From: Antrihabitans spumae
Lineage (GTDB): Bacteria; Actinomycetota; Actinomycetes; Mycobacteriales; Mycobacteriaceae
Direction of reading: 5' to 3'
Length of the DNA stretch: 64,000 bases
NCBI RefSeq assembly: GCF_043944905.1
Contig: NZ_JBIMSN010000034.1
Coordinates: forward strand, 1-64,000
Shown: positions 23,338 to 32,607 of the stretch, piece after piece
Layout: each line of letters opens with the position of its first letter
How positions within the stretch are numbered: position 1 is the first letter of the stretch
Translations under genes and position numbers: made by a program
Notes under the pieces: generated by a model
Databases searched by the model: none
Seen by the model: only the letters and a program-made list of their open reading frames with translations
Told to the model about the DNA's origin: nothing

Positions 23338-23934
23338 GTGGACGCCAAGGACTGGGACGATCGGTACGCGCAGGCCGATCTTGTCTGGGGTGCACCGCCG
23401 AACTCGCTGGTCGTCCAGCAGGTATGGCCGCTGCAGCGTGGTCGGGCACTCGATCTGGCGTGCGGAGAGGGTCGCAACGCTATTTGGTTGGCCGTCACGG
23501 GGTGGCGTGTCACTGCCGTCGACTTCTCCCGCGTCGCGCTCGACAAGGGTGCGACGGTTGCGGCGCGGTCGCCACGGTCGGTTCGTGAGCGGATCGAGTG
23601 GGTAAGAGCCGATGTCACCGATGCGCAGTTCGACAGCGACTACGACCTGGTCCTGCTCGTCTTTCTGCACCTGCCCGCCGACGAGCGCGCGGCAGTTCTG
23701 ACGGCGTCGATCGACGCTTTGACGCCTGGCGGGACACTGATCGTCCTCGGCCACGACTCGAACAACATCACCTCCGGCGTCGGCGGACCGCAGGATCCGG
23801 CGATTCTGTTCAGCCCGGACGACGTCGTCGCAGAGTTGGGCAATCGAGCCGACATTCGCGTCGCCGAACGACGCCTACGCGAAACTCCTGCGGGCGACGC
23901 CATCGATGCGCTGGTCGTCGCAACGAAGCTCTGA
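23338..23934 (+). CDS. Class I SAM-dependent methyltransferase (TehB-like)
   Basis: A 198-aa enzyme. DDRYAQADLVWG, SAM motif LDLACGEGRNAIWLA, acidic loop VTAVDFSRVALDKG, and LVLLVFLHLPADER followed by LTPGGTLIVLGHDSNN. The layout matches small methyltransferases of the thiopurine/tellurite group; substrate unknown. The GTG start directly follows the stop of the DUF4185 gene with no gap, so the two are co-transcribed. Confidence 0.88.
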   Translation: MDAKDWDDRYAQADLVWGAPPNSLVVQQVWPLQRGRALDLACGEGRNAIWLAVTGWRVTAVDFSRVALDKGATVAARSPRSVRERIEWVRADVTDAQFDSDYDLVLLVFLHLPADERAAVLTASIDALTPGGTLIVLGHDSNNITSGVGGPQDPAILFSPDDVVAELGNRADIRVAERRLRETPAGDAIDALVVATKL

Positions 23935-23939
23935 ACGAC

Positions 23940-24581
23940 CTACTCGCTCCAGCGCAGCAGCCAAGGCTCGACCACCTCGCCGATGACGGCTGCACTCTTC
24001 TTCAACGCGTGCGTCTCACCTGCGAGTACGTGGACAAGGGCGGCGTCGGCGGGATCGGGAACGCCGAACGGATCGCGATCTCCGTTGAGGACGACGACGT
24101 CGGTCCCAGCTCCGCGTAGTTCCTCGACCCGCGACTTTTCGGGTTGCCCAGGCGGATGCAGCGGAAATGCCAGTGCGATGACGCCGACCGCACCCAGCGC
24201 GGGTGCGGTCCGACACGCGACGCGGGCACCGTTGCTGCGCCCGCCGAGTATCAGCGGGACCTTCTTGAAGCGCCTGCGCAGATCGGCGACGATTTCGAGC
24301 CATGCCGCGTCCTGCCGAACGGCAGATCCGGGTGCCCGGCCACCCGCCACGCGGTACGGCTGCAACACGCGGGCGACCGACCCGCCGAGTTCGACTGCCT
24401 TCCGTCGGACTGCGAGCAGGTCCGGCGCATCGACTCCACCCGCCGCGCCATGGGTCAGGACGACCAGAAATCGGGGATTCGTACGGCCGTCGATCCAGAC
24501 CTGGGCTTCGCCCGCTGCCGTCGGGATAGCCAACTGCCGCAATCTCGTTCGCCCGGGTTCCATGTTTCGACGGTATGTCAT
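23940..24581 (-). CDS. Alpha/beta hydrolase, TEX30/KANL3-like (dienelactone hydrolase group)
   Basis: A 213-aa hydrolase: VVLTHGAAGGVDAPDL (oxyanion region), GGRSNGARVACRTA with the nucleophile elbow GRSNG, then VVLNGDRDPFG and a C-terminal GETHALKK carrying the catalytic His. Start at ATG 24581; an ATG at 24563 is also possible and neither has a strong Shine-Dalgarno. Substrate unknown. Its stop lies 5 bases from that of the convergent methyltransferase gene. Confidence 0.82.
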   Translation of the reverse strand: MTYRRNMEPGRTRLRQLAIPTAAGEAQVWIDGRTNPRFLVVLTHGAAGGVDAPDLLAVRRKAVELGGSVARVLQPYRVAGGRAPGSAVRQDAAWLEIVADLRRRFKKVPLILGGRSNGARVACRTAPALGAVGVIALAFPLHPPGQPEKSRVEELRGAGTDVVVLNGDRDPFGVPDPADAALVHVLAGETHALKKSAAVIGEVVEPWLLRWSE

Positions 24582-24695
24582 TGCGCCGCCAAACGTGAGG
24601 GTTCCTCACGATCTGAGGCCGGGATCCGTTGTTCGCCTTTGGATTTCACACGATCGCGGCGTGTGTGCAACGCATCACACAATGGACTCGAACTC

Positions 24696-24725
24696 TTGGT
24701 CGTTGTCCGTATCCGGGCGTATCAT
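24696..24725 (+). promoter_or_regulatory. Candidate fadE5 promoter
   Basis: TTGGTC (24696-24701) and TATCAT (24720-24725) with an 18-base spacer lie upstream of fadE5. The following TTACT-type site would overlap the transcription start. The remainder of 24582-24834 holds no gene. Confidence 0.4.
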
Positions 24726-24735
24726 CGACTCTAAG

Positions 24736-24749
24736 TTACTGGTGAGTAC
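24736..24749. promoter_or_regulatory. Degenerate TTACT-N4-AGTA site upstream of fadE5
   Basis: TTACTGGTGAGTAC resembles the core TTACTCCGGAGTAA of the fadA2-fabG4 palindrome and TTACTCTACGGTAA upstream of the tetR gene at 42711. It lies about 86 bases before the fadE5 ATG. Confidence 0.5.
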
Positions 24750-24834
24750 ACCGCCATGGTGTAGGAGCTGGAGCCACACGGGCGGGACTGGGTTGACCAG
24801 ACCGCACCCCTGACTCAATGGAGAGCGAAGAACG

Positions 24835-26673
24835 ATGGGCCACTACAAGAGCAACGTACGGGACCTCGAATTCAACCTGTTCGAGGTACTTGGACTCGGC
24901 GAGACCCTCGAAACGGGCGCGTACGGGGACTTGGACGCAGATACCGCTCGCGAAATGCTGAGCGAAGTTCGCAAGCTTGCCGAAGGACCGATCGCTGCGT
25001 CCTTCGCCGAGGCCGACCGCAATCCTCCGGTGTTCGATCCCGAGACGCATACGGTCAAGATTCCCGAAGCATTCAAGAAGTCGTACCGGGCCTACGCCGA
25101 CGGCGGCTGGGATCGCCTCGGCATCGACGAAGAGCTCGGCGGCACGAACGTTCCTCGCATCCTGTACTGGGCGATCGCAGAAATGATCCTCGGCGCCAAC
25201 CCGGCCGTGTTCATGTACTCCGCAGGCCCCGGCTTCGCCAACATCTTCTACGACAATGCGACCGACGAGCAGAAGGGCTGGGCCAAGATCGCGGCCGAGC
25301 GCAACTGGGGCGCGACGATGGTCCTCACCGAGCCCGACGCCGGTTCCGACGTCGGCGCAGGCCGCACGAAGGCCATCAAGCAGGACGACGGCTCGTGGCA
25401 CATCGAAGGTGTCAAGCGCTTCATCACCTCTGCTGATGCCGACGACATGTTCGAGAACACCTTCCACCTGGTGCTCGCTCGCCCCGAAGGCGCCGGACCC
25501 GGCACCAAGGGCCTGAGCCTGTACTTCGTTCCGAAGTTCCACTTCGATTTCGAGACCGGCGAACTCGGCGAGCGCAACGGCGCCTTCGTCACCAACGTCG
25601 AACACAAGATGGGCCTCAAGGTCTCGACTACGTGTGAGCTCACCTTCGGTGGCCACGGCATTCCTGCGAAGGGCTGGTTGGTCGGCGAGACCCCCAACGG
25701 CATCGCGCAGATGTTCGACGTCATCGAGCACGCTCGCATGATGGTCGGCACGAAGGCCATTGCGACGCTCTCGACCGGTTACCTCAACGCTCTCGACTAC
25801 GCCAAGGAGCGCGTCCAGGGTGCCGATCTGACGCAGATGACCGACAAGGCAGCACCGCGCGTCACCATCACACATCACCCCGACGTTCGTCGCAGCCTGA
25901 TGACGCAGAAGGCATACGCCGAGGGCCTGCGCGCGATCTACCTCTACACGGCAGCTCACCAGAACGAAGACACCGCTCTGCTGGTGTCGGGTGCCGACAA
26001 GGACACCGCGTTCCGCGTCAACGATCTGCTGCTCCCGATCGTCAAGGGTGTCGGCTCCGAGCAGGCCTACGGCAAGCTCACCGAGTCGCTGCAGACCTTC
26101 GGCGGGTCCGGCTTCCTGCAGGACTACCCGATCGAGCAGTACATCCGCGACGCGAAGATCGACAGCCTCTACGAAGGCACCACCGCGATCCAGGCGCAGG
26201 ACTTCTTCTTCCGCAAGATCGCGCGTGACCGCGGCGTCGCTCTCGCGCACGTTGCCGGCCAGATCCAGAAGTTCATCGACAGCGAGGCAGGCAACGGTCG
26301 TCTCAAGGCGGAGCGTGCGCTGCTCGCCACCGCGCTCGAAGACGTTCAGGGTATGGCCGCGACGCTGACCGGACACCTCATGGGTGCCCAGCAGACCCCG
26401 TCGGAGCTGTACAAGGTCGGTCTCGGTTCGGTCCGCTTCCTGATGGCCGTCGGCGACCTCTTCATCGGCTGGCAGCTGCTTCGCCACGCCGAGGTTGCAT
26501 TGAAGGCCCTCGACAACGGAGCCGATGCAGGCAAGGACAAGGCGTTCTACGAAGGCAAGATCGCAGTGGCTTCGTTCTTCGCGAAGAACATGCTGCCCGA
26601 GCTGACCGCAACGCGTAACGTCCTCAGCAACATCGAGAACGACATCATGGAGCTCGACGAAGCTGCGTTCTGA
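24835..26673 (+). CDS. fadE5: Acyl-CoA dehydrogenase FadE5
   Basis: A 612-aa acyl-CoA dehydrogenase of the long FadE5 group. It begins MGHYKSNVRDLEFNLFEVLG, as mycobacterial FadE5 does, with VLTEPDAGSDVGAG and GVKRFITSADADD (FAD/substrate loop), FGGSGFLQDYPIEQ and RDAKIDSLYEGTTAIQAQDFF, whose Glu is the usual catalytic base. Catalyses the FAD-dependent first step of beta-oxidation. A TTACT-type operator-like site lies upstream and a hairpin terminator downstream. In M. tuberculosis it neighbours fadA2; here about 11.7 kb separates them. Confidence 0.95.
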   Translation: MGHYKSNVRDLEFNLFEVLGLGETLETGAYGDLDADTAREMLSEVRKLAEGPIAASFAEADRNPPVFDPETHTVKIPEAFKKSYRAYADGGWDRLGIDEELGGTNVPRILYWAIAEMILGANPAVFMYSAGPGFANIFYDNATDEQKGWAKIAAERNWGATMVLTEPDAGSDVGAGRTKAIKQDDGSWHIEGVKRFITSADADDMFENTFHLVLARPEGAGPGTKGLSLYFVPKFHFDFETGELGERNGAFVTNVEHKMGLKVSTTCELTFGGHGIPAKGWLVGETPNGIAQMFDVIEHARMMVGTKAIATLSTGYLNALDYAKERVQGADLTQMTDKAAPRVTITHHPDVRRSLMTQKAYAEGLRAIYLYTAAHQNEDTALLVSGADKDTAFRVNDLLLPIVKGVGSEQAYGKLTESLQTFGGSGFLQDYPIEQYIRDAKIDSLYEGTTAIQAQDFFFRKIARDRGVALAHVAGQIQKFIDSEAGNGRLKAERALLATALEDVQGMAATLTGHLMGAQQTPSELYKVGLGSVRFLMAVGDLFIGWQLLRHAEVALKALDNGADAGKDKAFYEGKIAVASFFAKNMLPELTATRNVLSNIENDIMELDEAAF

Positions 26674-26694
26674 TTCATTGCAGCAGCCCGAAGA

Positions 26695-26734
26695 AACCGC
26701 ACTCTCGGATACCTATCCGGGGGTGCGGTTTTTT
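26695..26734. terminator. Bidirectional hairpin terminator after fadE5
   Basis: AACCGCAC (26695-26702) pairs with GTGCGGTT (26723-26730), followed by TTTT. An inner CGGATA/TATCCG stem strengthens it. It overlaps the last codons of the convergent MFS gene (stop at 26713). Confidence 0.85.
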
Positions 26735-27903
26735 GCGATCACGAGCTGGGCGACTAGGGAAGCGACAGCCAACAATGCCACCGCAGCACTGAATGCGATC
26801 GCCGCGTCACGCAATCCCATCGGTCCTGCAGCCAGGCCGACCAGCACCACGGGGAACGAGATGCCGACGTAGGCGACCAGGAAGAAGCTCGTCACGGTCT
26901 GCGCCCTCTTCGCGGGTGGGCTCTGCGAGCTGATCTCTGCGATGCCTGCGCGGAAGCACAGGGCTTGGCCTATGCCGATCACAACGAGGGCAACAACCAG
27001 GAGCACGAGAGATTTGGCAGGTAAAGAGGCACCGAGCAGCGTTGCCCCGACAGCGAGGACGACACAACCCAGCCGTAGTGCGGTCCGCGTCGGTACGCCG
27101 CGCAAAGCCACCTGACCGAAGGTGGACGCTGCGAAGATTGTGAACACGACTACTCCGGTCAGTGCGCGGTCGTGCCGATCGAGCACGGTGGTAAGAATTC
27201 CCGCCGACACCGAGGTGACGAGACCGAGCGCTGCGAAGCCTGCAAACGCGGCGATGGCAACTGGCACGAAGACTGCACGCGCTTCCGGTGCGACAGCGGG
27301 CCGCGTCGGCCGCAGAGATCCACCCTTCGGTTCGACTGTTTCAGGAGCACGCAGAACTGCTGCAAGCGCAAGGGCCAACAGACCGAGGTGGACGGCGTAG
27401 GGCGTGATCAACGGCGCGCCGAATACCTCGGAGAGCACGCCCGCGACCAGCGGACCGAGCCCGAGACCCAGCATGTTTGCCGCAGTGGCCACAAGTGCCG
27501 CGCGCGTGGCCTTGCCCGCGCCACCTTTGCCTGCGAGCTCGACGAGGTAGACCGTCGCCGTCGTCGTGACCAATCCAGCGCTGATGCCGGACAGCACCCG
27601 ACCCACGTAGAGCCAACCGAGCGCGGGCGAGGTCACGAACACCAGCGTGCTGAGCGCGGACACCGCAATCGCTATGAACAGCACCCGCCGCCGACCCAGT
27701 ACGTCCGAAGCCGTGCCGAGCAGCAGCAGTGCGGCGATCACGCCGACGGCGTAGGCCGCGAAGACCACCGTCACCGTGAGCTGGCCGAAGCCGAGCTCCT
27801 GCTCGTAGAACGGATACAGCGGCGTCGGGAGCGTCGTGCCGACCATCACGACAACGAAAGCGAAGGTGACTCCGACAAAGCCTGCCGTCCTGAGCACTGA
27901 CAT
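26713..27903 (-). CDS. MFS transporter, probable drug exporter
   Basis: A 396-aa major facilitator protein with about 12 membrane helices. Motif A-like GTASDVLGRRRVLFIA between helices 2 and 3, and GRVLSGISAGLVTTTATVYL in helices 4-5. The type is that of small-molecule exporters (YceJ/SotB-like); substrate unknown. It is divergent from the hotdog/methyltransferase operon across a 127-base region with a small palindrome. Confidence 0.88.
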   Translation of the reverse strand: MSVLRTAGFVGVTFAFVVVMVGTTLPTPLYPFYEQELGFGQLTVTVVFAAYAVGVIAALLLLGTASDVLGRRRVLFIAIAVSALSTLVFVTSPALGWLYVGRVLSGISAGLVTTTATVYLVELAGKGGAGKATRAALVATAANMLGLGLGPLVAGVLSEVFGAPLITPYAVHLGLLALALAAVLRAPETVEPKGGSLRPTRPAVAPEARAVFVPVAIAAFAGFAALGLVTSVSAGILTTVLDRHDRALTGVVVFTIFAASTFGQVALRGVPTRTALRLGCVVLAVGATLLGASLPAKSLVLLVVALVVIGIGQALCFRAGIAEISSQSPPAKRAQTVTSFFLVAYVGISFPVVLVGLAAGPMGLRDAAIAFSAAVALLAVASLVAQLVIAKNRTPG

Positions 27904-27993
27904 ACGACGAGTCTGTCAGCCCCGACAGTGGCCCGATTCGGCCATTCGCAGTTGGCCTGTTCGCGCGATGCGGCGCAATCACTCCCAGCGGTT

Positions 27994-28006
27994 GACTTGT
28001 AGTCAC
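27994..28006. promoter_or_regulatory. Small palindrome TGACT-TGT-AGTCA
   Basis: A perfect 5-3-5 inverted repeat between the divergent MFS (start 27903) and hotdog-like (start 28031) genes, 24 bases upstream of the latter. It also contains TTGACT, a possible -35. Candidate operator. Confidence 0.35.
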
Positions 28007-28030
28007 AACCCGCTGAACGGAGCCAAGGAC

Positions 28031-28783
28031 ATGATCGACCGAATCGCCACCCAGACAACCGAATTGCTCGGCCAGCTCACCATCGACAGCCGTTTCAACG
28101 GCCCGCCCGCCAGTGCCAACGGCGGCTACGCGTGTGGGCGCATTGCGGCGTTCGTCGACGGTCCCTCGCGAGTTACGCTACGGAAACCGCCACCGCTCGA
28201 AACGGAACTCTCGGTCCACCGCGACGACGACGGCATCGTGCGTGTTGTCGCCGACGGCGTCGTCTACGCCGAAGTGCGTTCGATCGATCCCGGCATCCTC
28301 ATCGCGCCGGCTCGGCCGACGATTGCCGAAGCCGAAGCTGCTCGTAATCGCCATCCTGGCAACGGCATTCGGCACCTGCTGTCGGATTGCTTCGTGTGTG
28401 GACCCGAACGCAGCAACGGCTTACACGTGAGCCCCGGCATTCTGGTCGGGCACGACGACGTCACCGCCTCGCCGTTCGTTCCCGACGCAACGGTCGGCGA
28501 CGCCGACGGCGTTGTCCCGTCCGAAATCGTCTGGGCCGCAGTGGACTGCTCGAGCTATCCAGCCGTCGCCCTGCAGAGCGGGCCGATCTGCCTGCTCGGC
28601 CAATTGAGCGTCGTCCAGCGTCGCCCGATTCACGTCGGCGATCAACTCGTCGCAGTCGGCTGGACGCTCGCCGTGTCGGGCCGCAAATATCGCACAGCAG
28701 CAGCCCTCGTGGACACAGACGGCGTTACAGTTGCTCAGTCGGAAGCAGTGTGGATTGCGCTCACATCCGGAGATGCGTCGTGA
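28031..28783 (+). CDS. Hotdog-fold-like protein, possible thioesterase
   Basis: A 250-aa protein with SRFNGPPASANGGYACGRIA near the start, a pattern seen in double-hotdog acyl-CoA thioesterase-like proteins, and a second half with DCFVCGPERSNGLHVSPG and AAVDCSSYPAV. GGAGCC/AAGGAC precede the ATG. No catalytic residue can be assigned by eye. It overlaps the methyltransferase gene by 4 bases and so is probably functionally linked. Confidence 0.7.
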   Translation: MIDRIATQTTELLGQLTIDSRFNGPPASANGGYACGRIAAFVDGPSRVTLRKPPPLETELSVHRDDDGIVRVVADGVVYAEVRSIDPGILIAPARPTIAEAEAARNRHPGNGIRHLLSDCFVCGPERSNGLHVSPGILVGHDDVTASPFVPDATVGDADGVVPSEIVWAAVDCSSYPAVALQSGPICLLGQLSVVQRRPIHVGDQLVAVGWTLAVSGRKYRTAAALVDTDGVTVAQSEAVWIALTSGDAS

Positions 28784-29847
28784 CCGATCTTGCAGACAGA
28801 ATCTTCGAATCCCTCGTTGCCGGTATGGAGTTGTTGACGATCGACCTCGGTCGACGTCTCGGCCTCTATCAGGCCGTCCACCGTCTCGGCACCGTGAACT
28901 CGGCCGAGCTTGCCGCCGAAGCAGGCATCGCCGAGCGGTATGCGCGCGAGTGGCTCGAGCAGCAGGCTGCGGCAGGCTTCATCGCGGTTGCCGAAGCCGG
29001 GGACGAACTGCAGCGGCGTTACGAGATCCCGAGCGAACACGAACCCGTCCTGCTCGACGAGGAAAGTCCGCTGCACATGATGGGCGCTGCGCCGATGATG
29101 GTCGGCTGCGGGCTCGCGTTGCCCGCGTTGCCTGCCGTCTATCGGTCCGGCGGCGGCGTCGCATACGAGGAGTACGGCGAGGAGATCCGGCACGGTATCG
29201 GCACGTTCAACCGGCCGGGATTCATCCACGACCTGCCCGAATGGATCGGCTCGATGACCGATGTCACGAGCCGCCTGCGTGACGGTGCCGTTGTCCTCGA
29301 CGCCGGCTGCGGAACGGGCTGGTCGAGCATTGCCATCGCCGAGGCCTTCCCCAACGTCGAGGTTGTGGGTGTCGACATGGACACGGCGTCGATCGAAGAT
29401 GCTCGCCGCAACGTCAGCGAGCGTGGGTTGGAGGATCGGGTCCATTTCGAAGTCGCCAACGCCACCGCGATCGGCGAACTCGCGAAGCAGCGCAAGGTGC
29501 AATTCGACTTCGCTCTGATCTTCGAGGCGCTGCACGACATGGGCGACCCGGTCGGGGTGCTTGCTGCGATTCGTGGCGCCTTGACCAGCGACGGTGTCAT
29601 TCTGATCGGGGACGAACACAGTGGTGACGAGTTCACCGCCAACGCAGGCGAGATCGAACGGCTGCAGTACGCATTCAGTGTGCTGCATTGCCTTCCGGCG
29701 ACTATGGCTGAATCGACGCACATCGCCAATGGCACGGTGCTCCGCCCCGGAACGGTCCGCGGTTGGGCCGAAGCGGCCGGGTGCACGTTCGAGGAGTTGC
29801 CACTCGGGCACGACTTCTGGCGGTTCTATCGGCTGGACAAGTCCTAA
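28780..29847 (+). CDS. SAM-dependent methyltransferase with N-terminal winged helix (Rv2258c-like)
   Basis: A 355-aa protein. An N-terminal winged-helix domain (ELLTIDLGRRLGLYQAVH, SAELAAEAGIAERYAREWLEQQ) of the dimerisation type found in O-methyltransferases, then the Rossmann domain with VVLDAGCGTGWSSIAIAEAF, VVGVDMDTASIEDARRNV and FDFALIFEALHDMGDPVGVL. Relatives in M. tuberculosis were first called regulators because of the winged helix. GTG start overlaps the upstream stop. Substrate unknown. Confidence 0.85.
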   Translation: MTDLADRIFESLVAGMELLTIDLGRRLGLYQAVHRLGTVNSAELAAEAGIAERYAREWLEQQAAAGFIAVAEAGDELQRRYEIPSEHEPVLLDEESPLHMMGAAPMMVGCGLALPALPAVYRSGGGVAYEEYGEEIRHGIGTFNRPGFIHDLPEWIGSMTDVTSRLRDGAVVLDAGCGTGWSSIAIAEAFPNVEVVGVDMDTASIEDARRNVSERGLEDRVHFEVANATAIGELAKQRKVQFDFALIFEALHDMGDPVGVLAAIRGALTSDGVILIGDEHSGDEFTANAGEIERLQYAFSVLHCLPATMAESTHIANGTVLRPGTVRGWAEAAGCTFEELPLGHDFWRFYRLDKS

Positions 29848-29857
29848 GATTTCTTTC

Positions 29858-30901
29858 GTGGGTACACCCGGGCAGCGGTTCTTCCGGACCGACGTCGGCG
29901 GGCGCGCGGTCGCGTGGTCGGCTGTCGGTACGGGTCCGCCGCTGATCTTCGGCGGTTGGTGGTGCTCGCACCTCGAATTGGATTGGCAGAACGGTCTTTT
30001 CCGAGATTTCATCGCCAAGATTGCCACGCACCGAACCGTGATCCGCTACGACCGGCCGGGAATGGGACTATCCGAACCCTCCCCGGATTCGGCCGTGACG
30101 TTGCTCGGCGAGGTCGCGACACTTGCCGCGATTGCCGACGCTGTTTCCGACGAATTCGCTAGCACGGCAGTAGATATGCTCGGCGCGTCGTCCGGCGGTA
30201 CGGTTGTTGCGTGTTACGCGACGCAGCGGCCGGAGCGGGTCCGCAGTCTGGCGCTGTACGGATCCTACGTTCGCGGCGCCGAGATCGCGGACGCCGCGGC
30301 ACGCGATGCGATCGTTGCACTCGTCGCCGAGCACTGGGGTGTCGCATCGAAGTTCCTAGCCGACGTGTTTCTGCCGGACGCGACAGCTGACGAACGACGC
30401 GATTTCGTCGAGTTCCAGCGTGCGGCGGCAACCGCGGAAACCGCGTCGGCAGCATTGAACGGCGTGTATCGATTCGATGCGACGCACCATCTTTCGCACG
30501 TCACGGCTCCGACGCTCGTCCTGCACCGTCGGCAGGACCGCGCCGTGCCGTTTGCGCTCGGTCGCAAACTTGCCGCTGCGATATCGGGTGCGCGCTTCGT
30601 TGCGCTGAACGGTCTCGATCACTATCCGTGGCGCGGAGATTCGGACGCAGTCGCGTCGGCGCTTCTGGATTTTCTCGGTGTCGATGCGCGTCCGGCCACT
30701 CCGGTGAGGTCGGAACTGTCGGGTCGTGAACGTGAGGTCGTTGCCTTGATCGCCCAGGGCATGACCGACCAGGAAATCGCCGACCGACTGGTCCTCAGCG
30801 CACATACGGTGCACCGCCACGTGGCGAACATCCGCTCGAAGCTGGGTGTCACGTCCCGAGCAGCGGCAGCAGCGGCGGCAATTCGCGCAGGATTAGCGTA
30901 G
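29858..30901 (+). CDS. Alpha/beta hydrolase fused to a LuxR-type HTH
   Basis: A 347-aa two-domain protein. Residues about 1-265 form an alpha/beta hydrolase (IFGGWWCSHLELDW, RPGMGLS, nucleophile LGASSGG, LVLHRRQDRAVPF, late His in LDHYPWRGD). The C terminus is a GerE/LuxR helix-turn-helix (LSGREREVVALIAQGMTDQEIADRLVLSAHTVHRHVANIRSKLGV, split here by no gap). It may sense an ester or lactone ligand and regulate its own operon; inference. GTG start 10 bases after the methyltransferase stop. Confidence 0.88.
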   Translation: MGTPGQRFFRTDVGGRAVAWSAVGTGPPLIFGGWWCSHLELDWQNGLFRDFIAKIATHRTVIRYDRPGMGLSEPSPDSAVTLLGEVATLAAIADAVSDEFASTAVDMLGASSGGTVVACYATQRPERVRSLALYGSYVRGAEIADAAARDAIVALVAEHWGVASKFLADVFLPDATADERRDFVEFQRAAATAETASAALNGVYRFDATHHLSHVTAPTLVLHRRQDRAVPFALGRKLAAAISGARFVALNGLDHYPWRGDSDAVASALLDFLGVDARPATPVRSELSGREREVVALIAQGMTDQEIADRLVLSAHTVHRHVANIRSKLGVTSRAAAAAAAIRAGLA

Positions 30902-30960
30902 GCGGCTCCGCCGCTCGTGCGTCCTTTCGGAGGGCAGGACCTCCGAAAGGACTCACGACC
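30901..30960 (+). repeat. Copy B of an intergenic palindromic repeat
   Basis: Starts GGCGGCTCCGCCGCTCGTG directly at the LuxR-hydrolase stop, then a perfect 13-bp inverted repeat GTCCTTTCGGAGG (30921-30933) / CCTCCGAAAGGAC (30940-30952) with a 6-base loop, then ACTCACGA. It lies between two convergent genes and probably works as a bidirectional terminator. Copies at 36172 and, in part, at 44. Confidence 0.8.
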
Positions 30961-31504
30961 CGCTTGCGGCCTTTCGTGCCCGATACGCGGCGACATTTGC
31001 CCGATTGCCGCAGTTTCCGGTGTCGCAGTAACGCCGAGACCTGTTGCGCGACAGATCGATCAGTACGGCATCGCAATCGGGCGCTGCGCAGTGTTTCAAC
31101 CGGTCCAGGTCGCCGACGCGGATCACGTCGACCAACGCCATCGCGGCTTCGGCGGCGATCCGGTCGACAAGTGCGTCGTCGGCTTCGGTGACGTGCAGAT
31201 GCCAGTCCCAGCGGTCGTGCCGCGTCAGCCGTGGCCGAGCATTCGAGTCGAGCAGCATTCGATTCACGATGTCGACGGCAACGGTCTCGTCCGCGGCATC
31301 CCACACGCTGCGGAGGCTGCGGCGTAGCCCGCGCACCTGCTGCAATTCGACGTCACTCAGATCGCGTCTGCCCGTGAACTCGTACTCGTCCAGAAAATCG
31401 TTCAGCGCGGCAGGATCGCTCAGCGAGTCGTCCTCACCGAGCAGTGTGTTCACCAAAGCCGTCGTTGTCACGAGCGCATGATCGGTGTCATGAGCAAAAT
31501 ACAT
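30953..31504 (-). CDS. CGNR zinc-finger (ABATE domain) transcription regulator
   Basis: A 183-aa protein: N-terminal ABATE-type ligand domain (ALVNTLLGEDDSLSDPAALNDFL) and a C-terminal CGNR zinc finger with HCAAPDCDAVLIDLSRNRSRRYC and CGNRANVAAYRAR. Divergent from the EamA transporter gene, which it probably controls. The 83-base gap contains TTAGTG and TTAGCG half-repeats that could be its site. Confidence 0.88.
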   Translation of the reverse strand: MYFAHDTDHALVTTTALVNTLLGEDDSLSDPAALNDFLDEYEFTGRRDLSDVELQQVRGLRRSLRSVWDAADETVAVDIVNRMLLDSNARPRLTRHDRWDWHLHVTEADDALVDRIAAEAAMALVDVIRVGDLDRLKHCAAPDCDAVLIDLSRNRSRRYCDTGNCGNRANVAAYRARKAASGS

Positions 31505-31587
31505 TTTGACTCCTGACGTGTGCTGTCGTTAGTGTCATTAGCGTAATCGAAATTGGTCCTGACACGAAAGCCCGAGGAGGTGGACCC

Positions 31588-32607
31588 ATGAGCGTGGACG
31601 CACACCGGATGCGCACCGGAATCTGGTTGATGATCCTCTCCGGGATCACCTTCGGACTGTCGGGATCGTTTGCGACCGCCCTGATGGACAACGGGTGGTC
31701 ACCCGGCGGCACGCTGGTCGTCAGACTCACGGGCGCAGCCGTGATCACGCTGGCCATCGCCGCGATCGTCGATCGGCGCGGCCTACTCGACGCGCCGAGA
31801 CATTTTCGGACCGTCAGCGTTTACGGAATCGTCGCAGTGGCAGGCGTGCAAGCCACGTTCTTCCTGTCGATGCAACACCTTTCGGTCGGCGTCACGTTGA
31901 TGATCCAATTTCTTGCACCCATCGTCGTCATCGCCTGGGAGTGGCTGGTCCGTAAAAGGCCCGCAAGCACCCTCACGATCATCGGCACCGTCGTTGCCCT
32001 CGTCGGTGCCGCAGCGGTCATCGACGTCTTCGGCGGCCTGCGACTCAGCCTGGTCGGCCTCGGTTGGGCTGCTTTGTCGATGCTCGGCAACGCGTGCTTT
32101 TTCCTGCTGTCCGAACGGACGTCCGATTCGCTCGCACCCATCGTCCTGCTTGCGAGCGGTTTGACGGTTGCTGCTGCTACCGCAGGCATCCTGATCGCAA
32201 CGCGGATCATGTCGGCGACGTTCGCCACCGACTCCGTCGACCTCGCGGGTCAGCAGCTGCCCTGGTACGTACCCCTGTTTCTGCTGATCACCGTAAGCAC
32301 GGTCCTGGCTTACGTTTTCGGCGTCGCAGGCGGTTCGCGGATCGGCTCGACGCTGATGTCACTTGTGCTGCTCTCGGAAGTCCTCTTCGCGTCCGTCTTC
32401 GCCTGGTTGCTGATCGACCAGTCGATCACCGTCGTGCAAATGCTCGGCGGCGCAGCCATTGTCGGCGGCGTGGCTATCGCGAGACTCGGCGGCGCAGGTG
32501 CGGCCATACAAGCTGACCTGCCAGTCGTTCGCGACGAGAATCAGCTCGACGCCGCCGCAGCGAACGGGACGGACGAGTGCGACAGGTCGGCCGACCGAGT
32601 CGGGTGA
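31588..32607 (+). CDS. EamA/DMT family transporter
   Basis: A 339-aa protein with ten predicted membrane helices forming two EamA repeats (GIWLMILSGITFGLSGSFATALM and LVGLGWAALSMLGNACFFLLSE). RhtA-like metabolite exporter by type. A strong GAGGAGG lies 8 bases upstream. The hydrophilic C-terminal tail is encoded in a 67-base region that overlaps the convergent monooxygenase gene. Confidence 0.88.
   Translation: MSVDAHRMRTGIWLMILSGITFGLSGSFATALMDNGWSPGGTLVVRLTGAAVITLAIAAIVDRRGLLDAPRHFRTVSVYGIVAVAGVQATFFLSMQHLSVGVTLMIQFLAPIVVIAWEWLVRKRPASTLTIIGTVVALVGAAAVIDVFGGLRLSLVGLGWAALSMLGNACFFLLSERTSDSLAPIVLLASGLTVAAATAGILIATRIMSATFATDSVDLAGQQLPWYVPLFLLITVSTVLAYVFGVAGGSRIGSTLMSLVLLSEVLFASVFAWLLIDQSITVVQMLGGAAIVGGVAIARLGGAGAAIQADLPVVRDENQLDAAAANGTDECDRSADRVG

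Noticed and set aside
24736..26487. A 583-codon leftward frame
   Set aside because: Antisense to fadE5, whose identity is certain.
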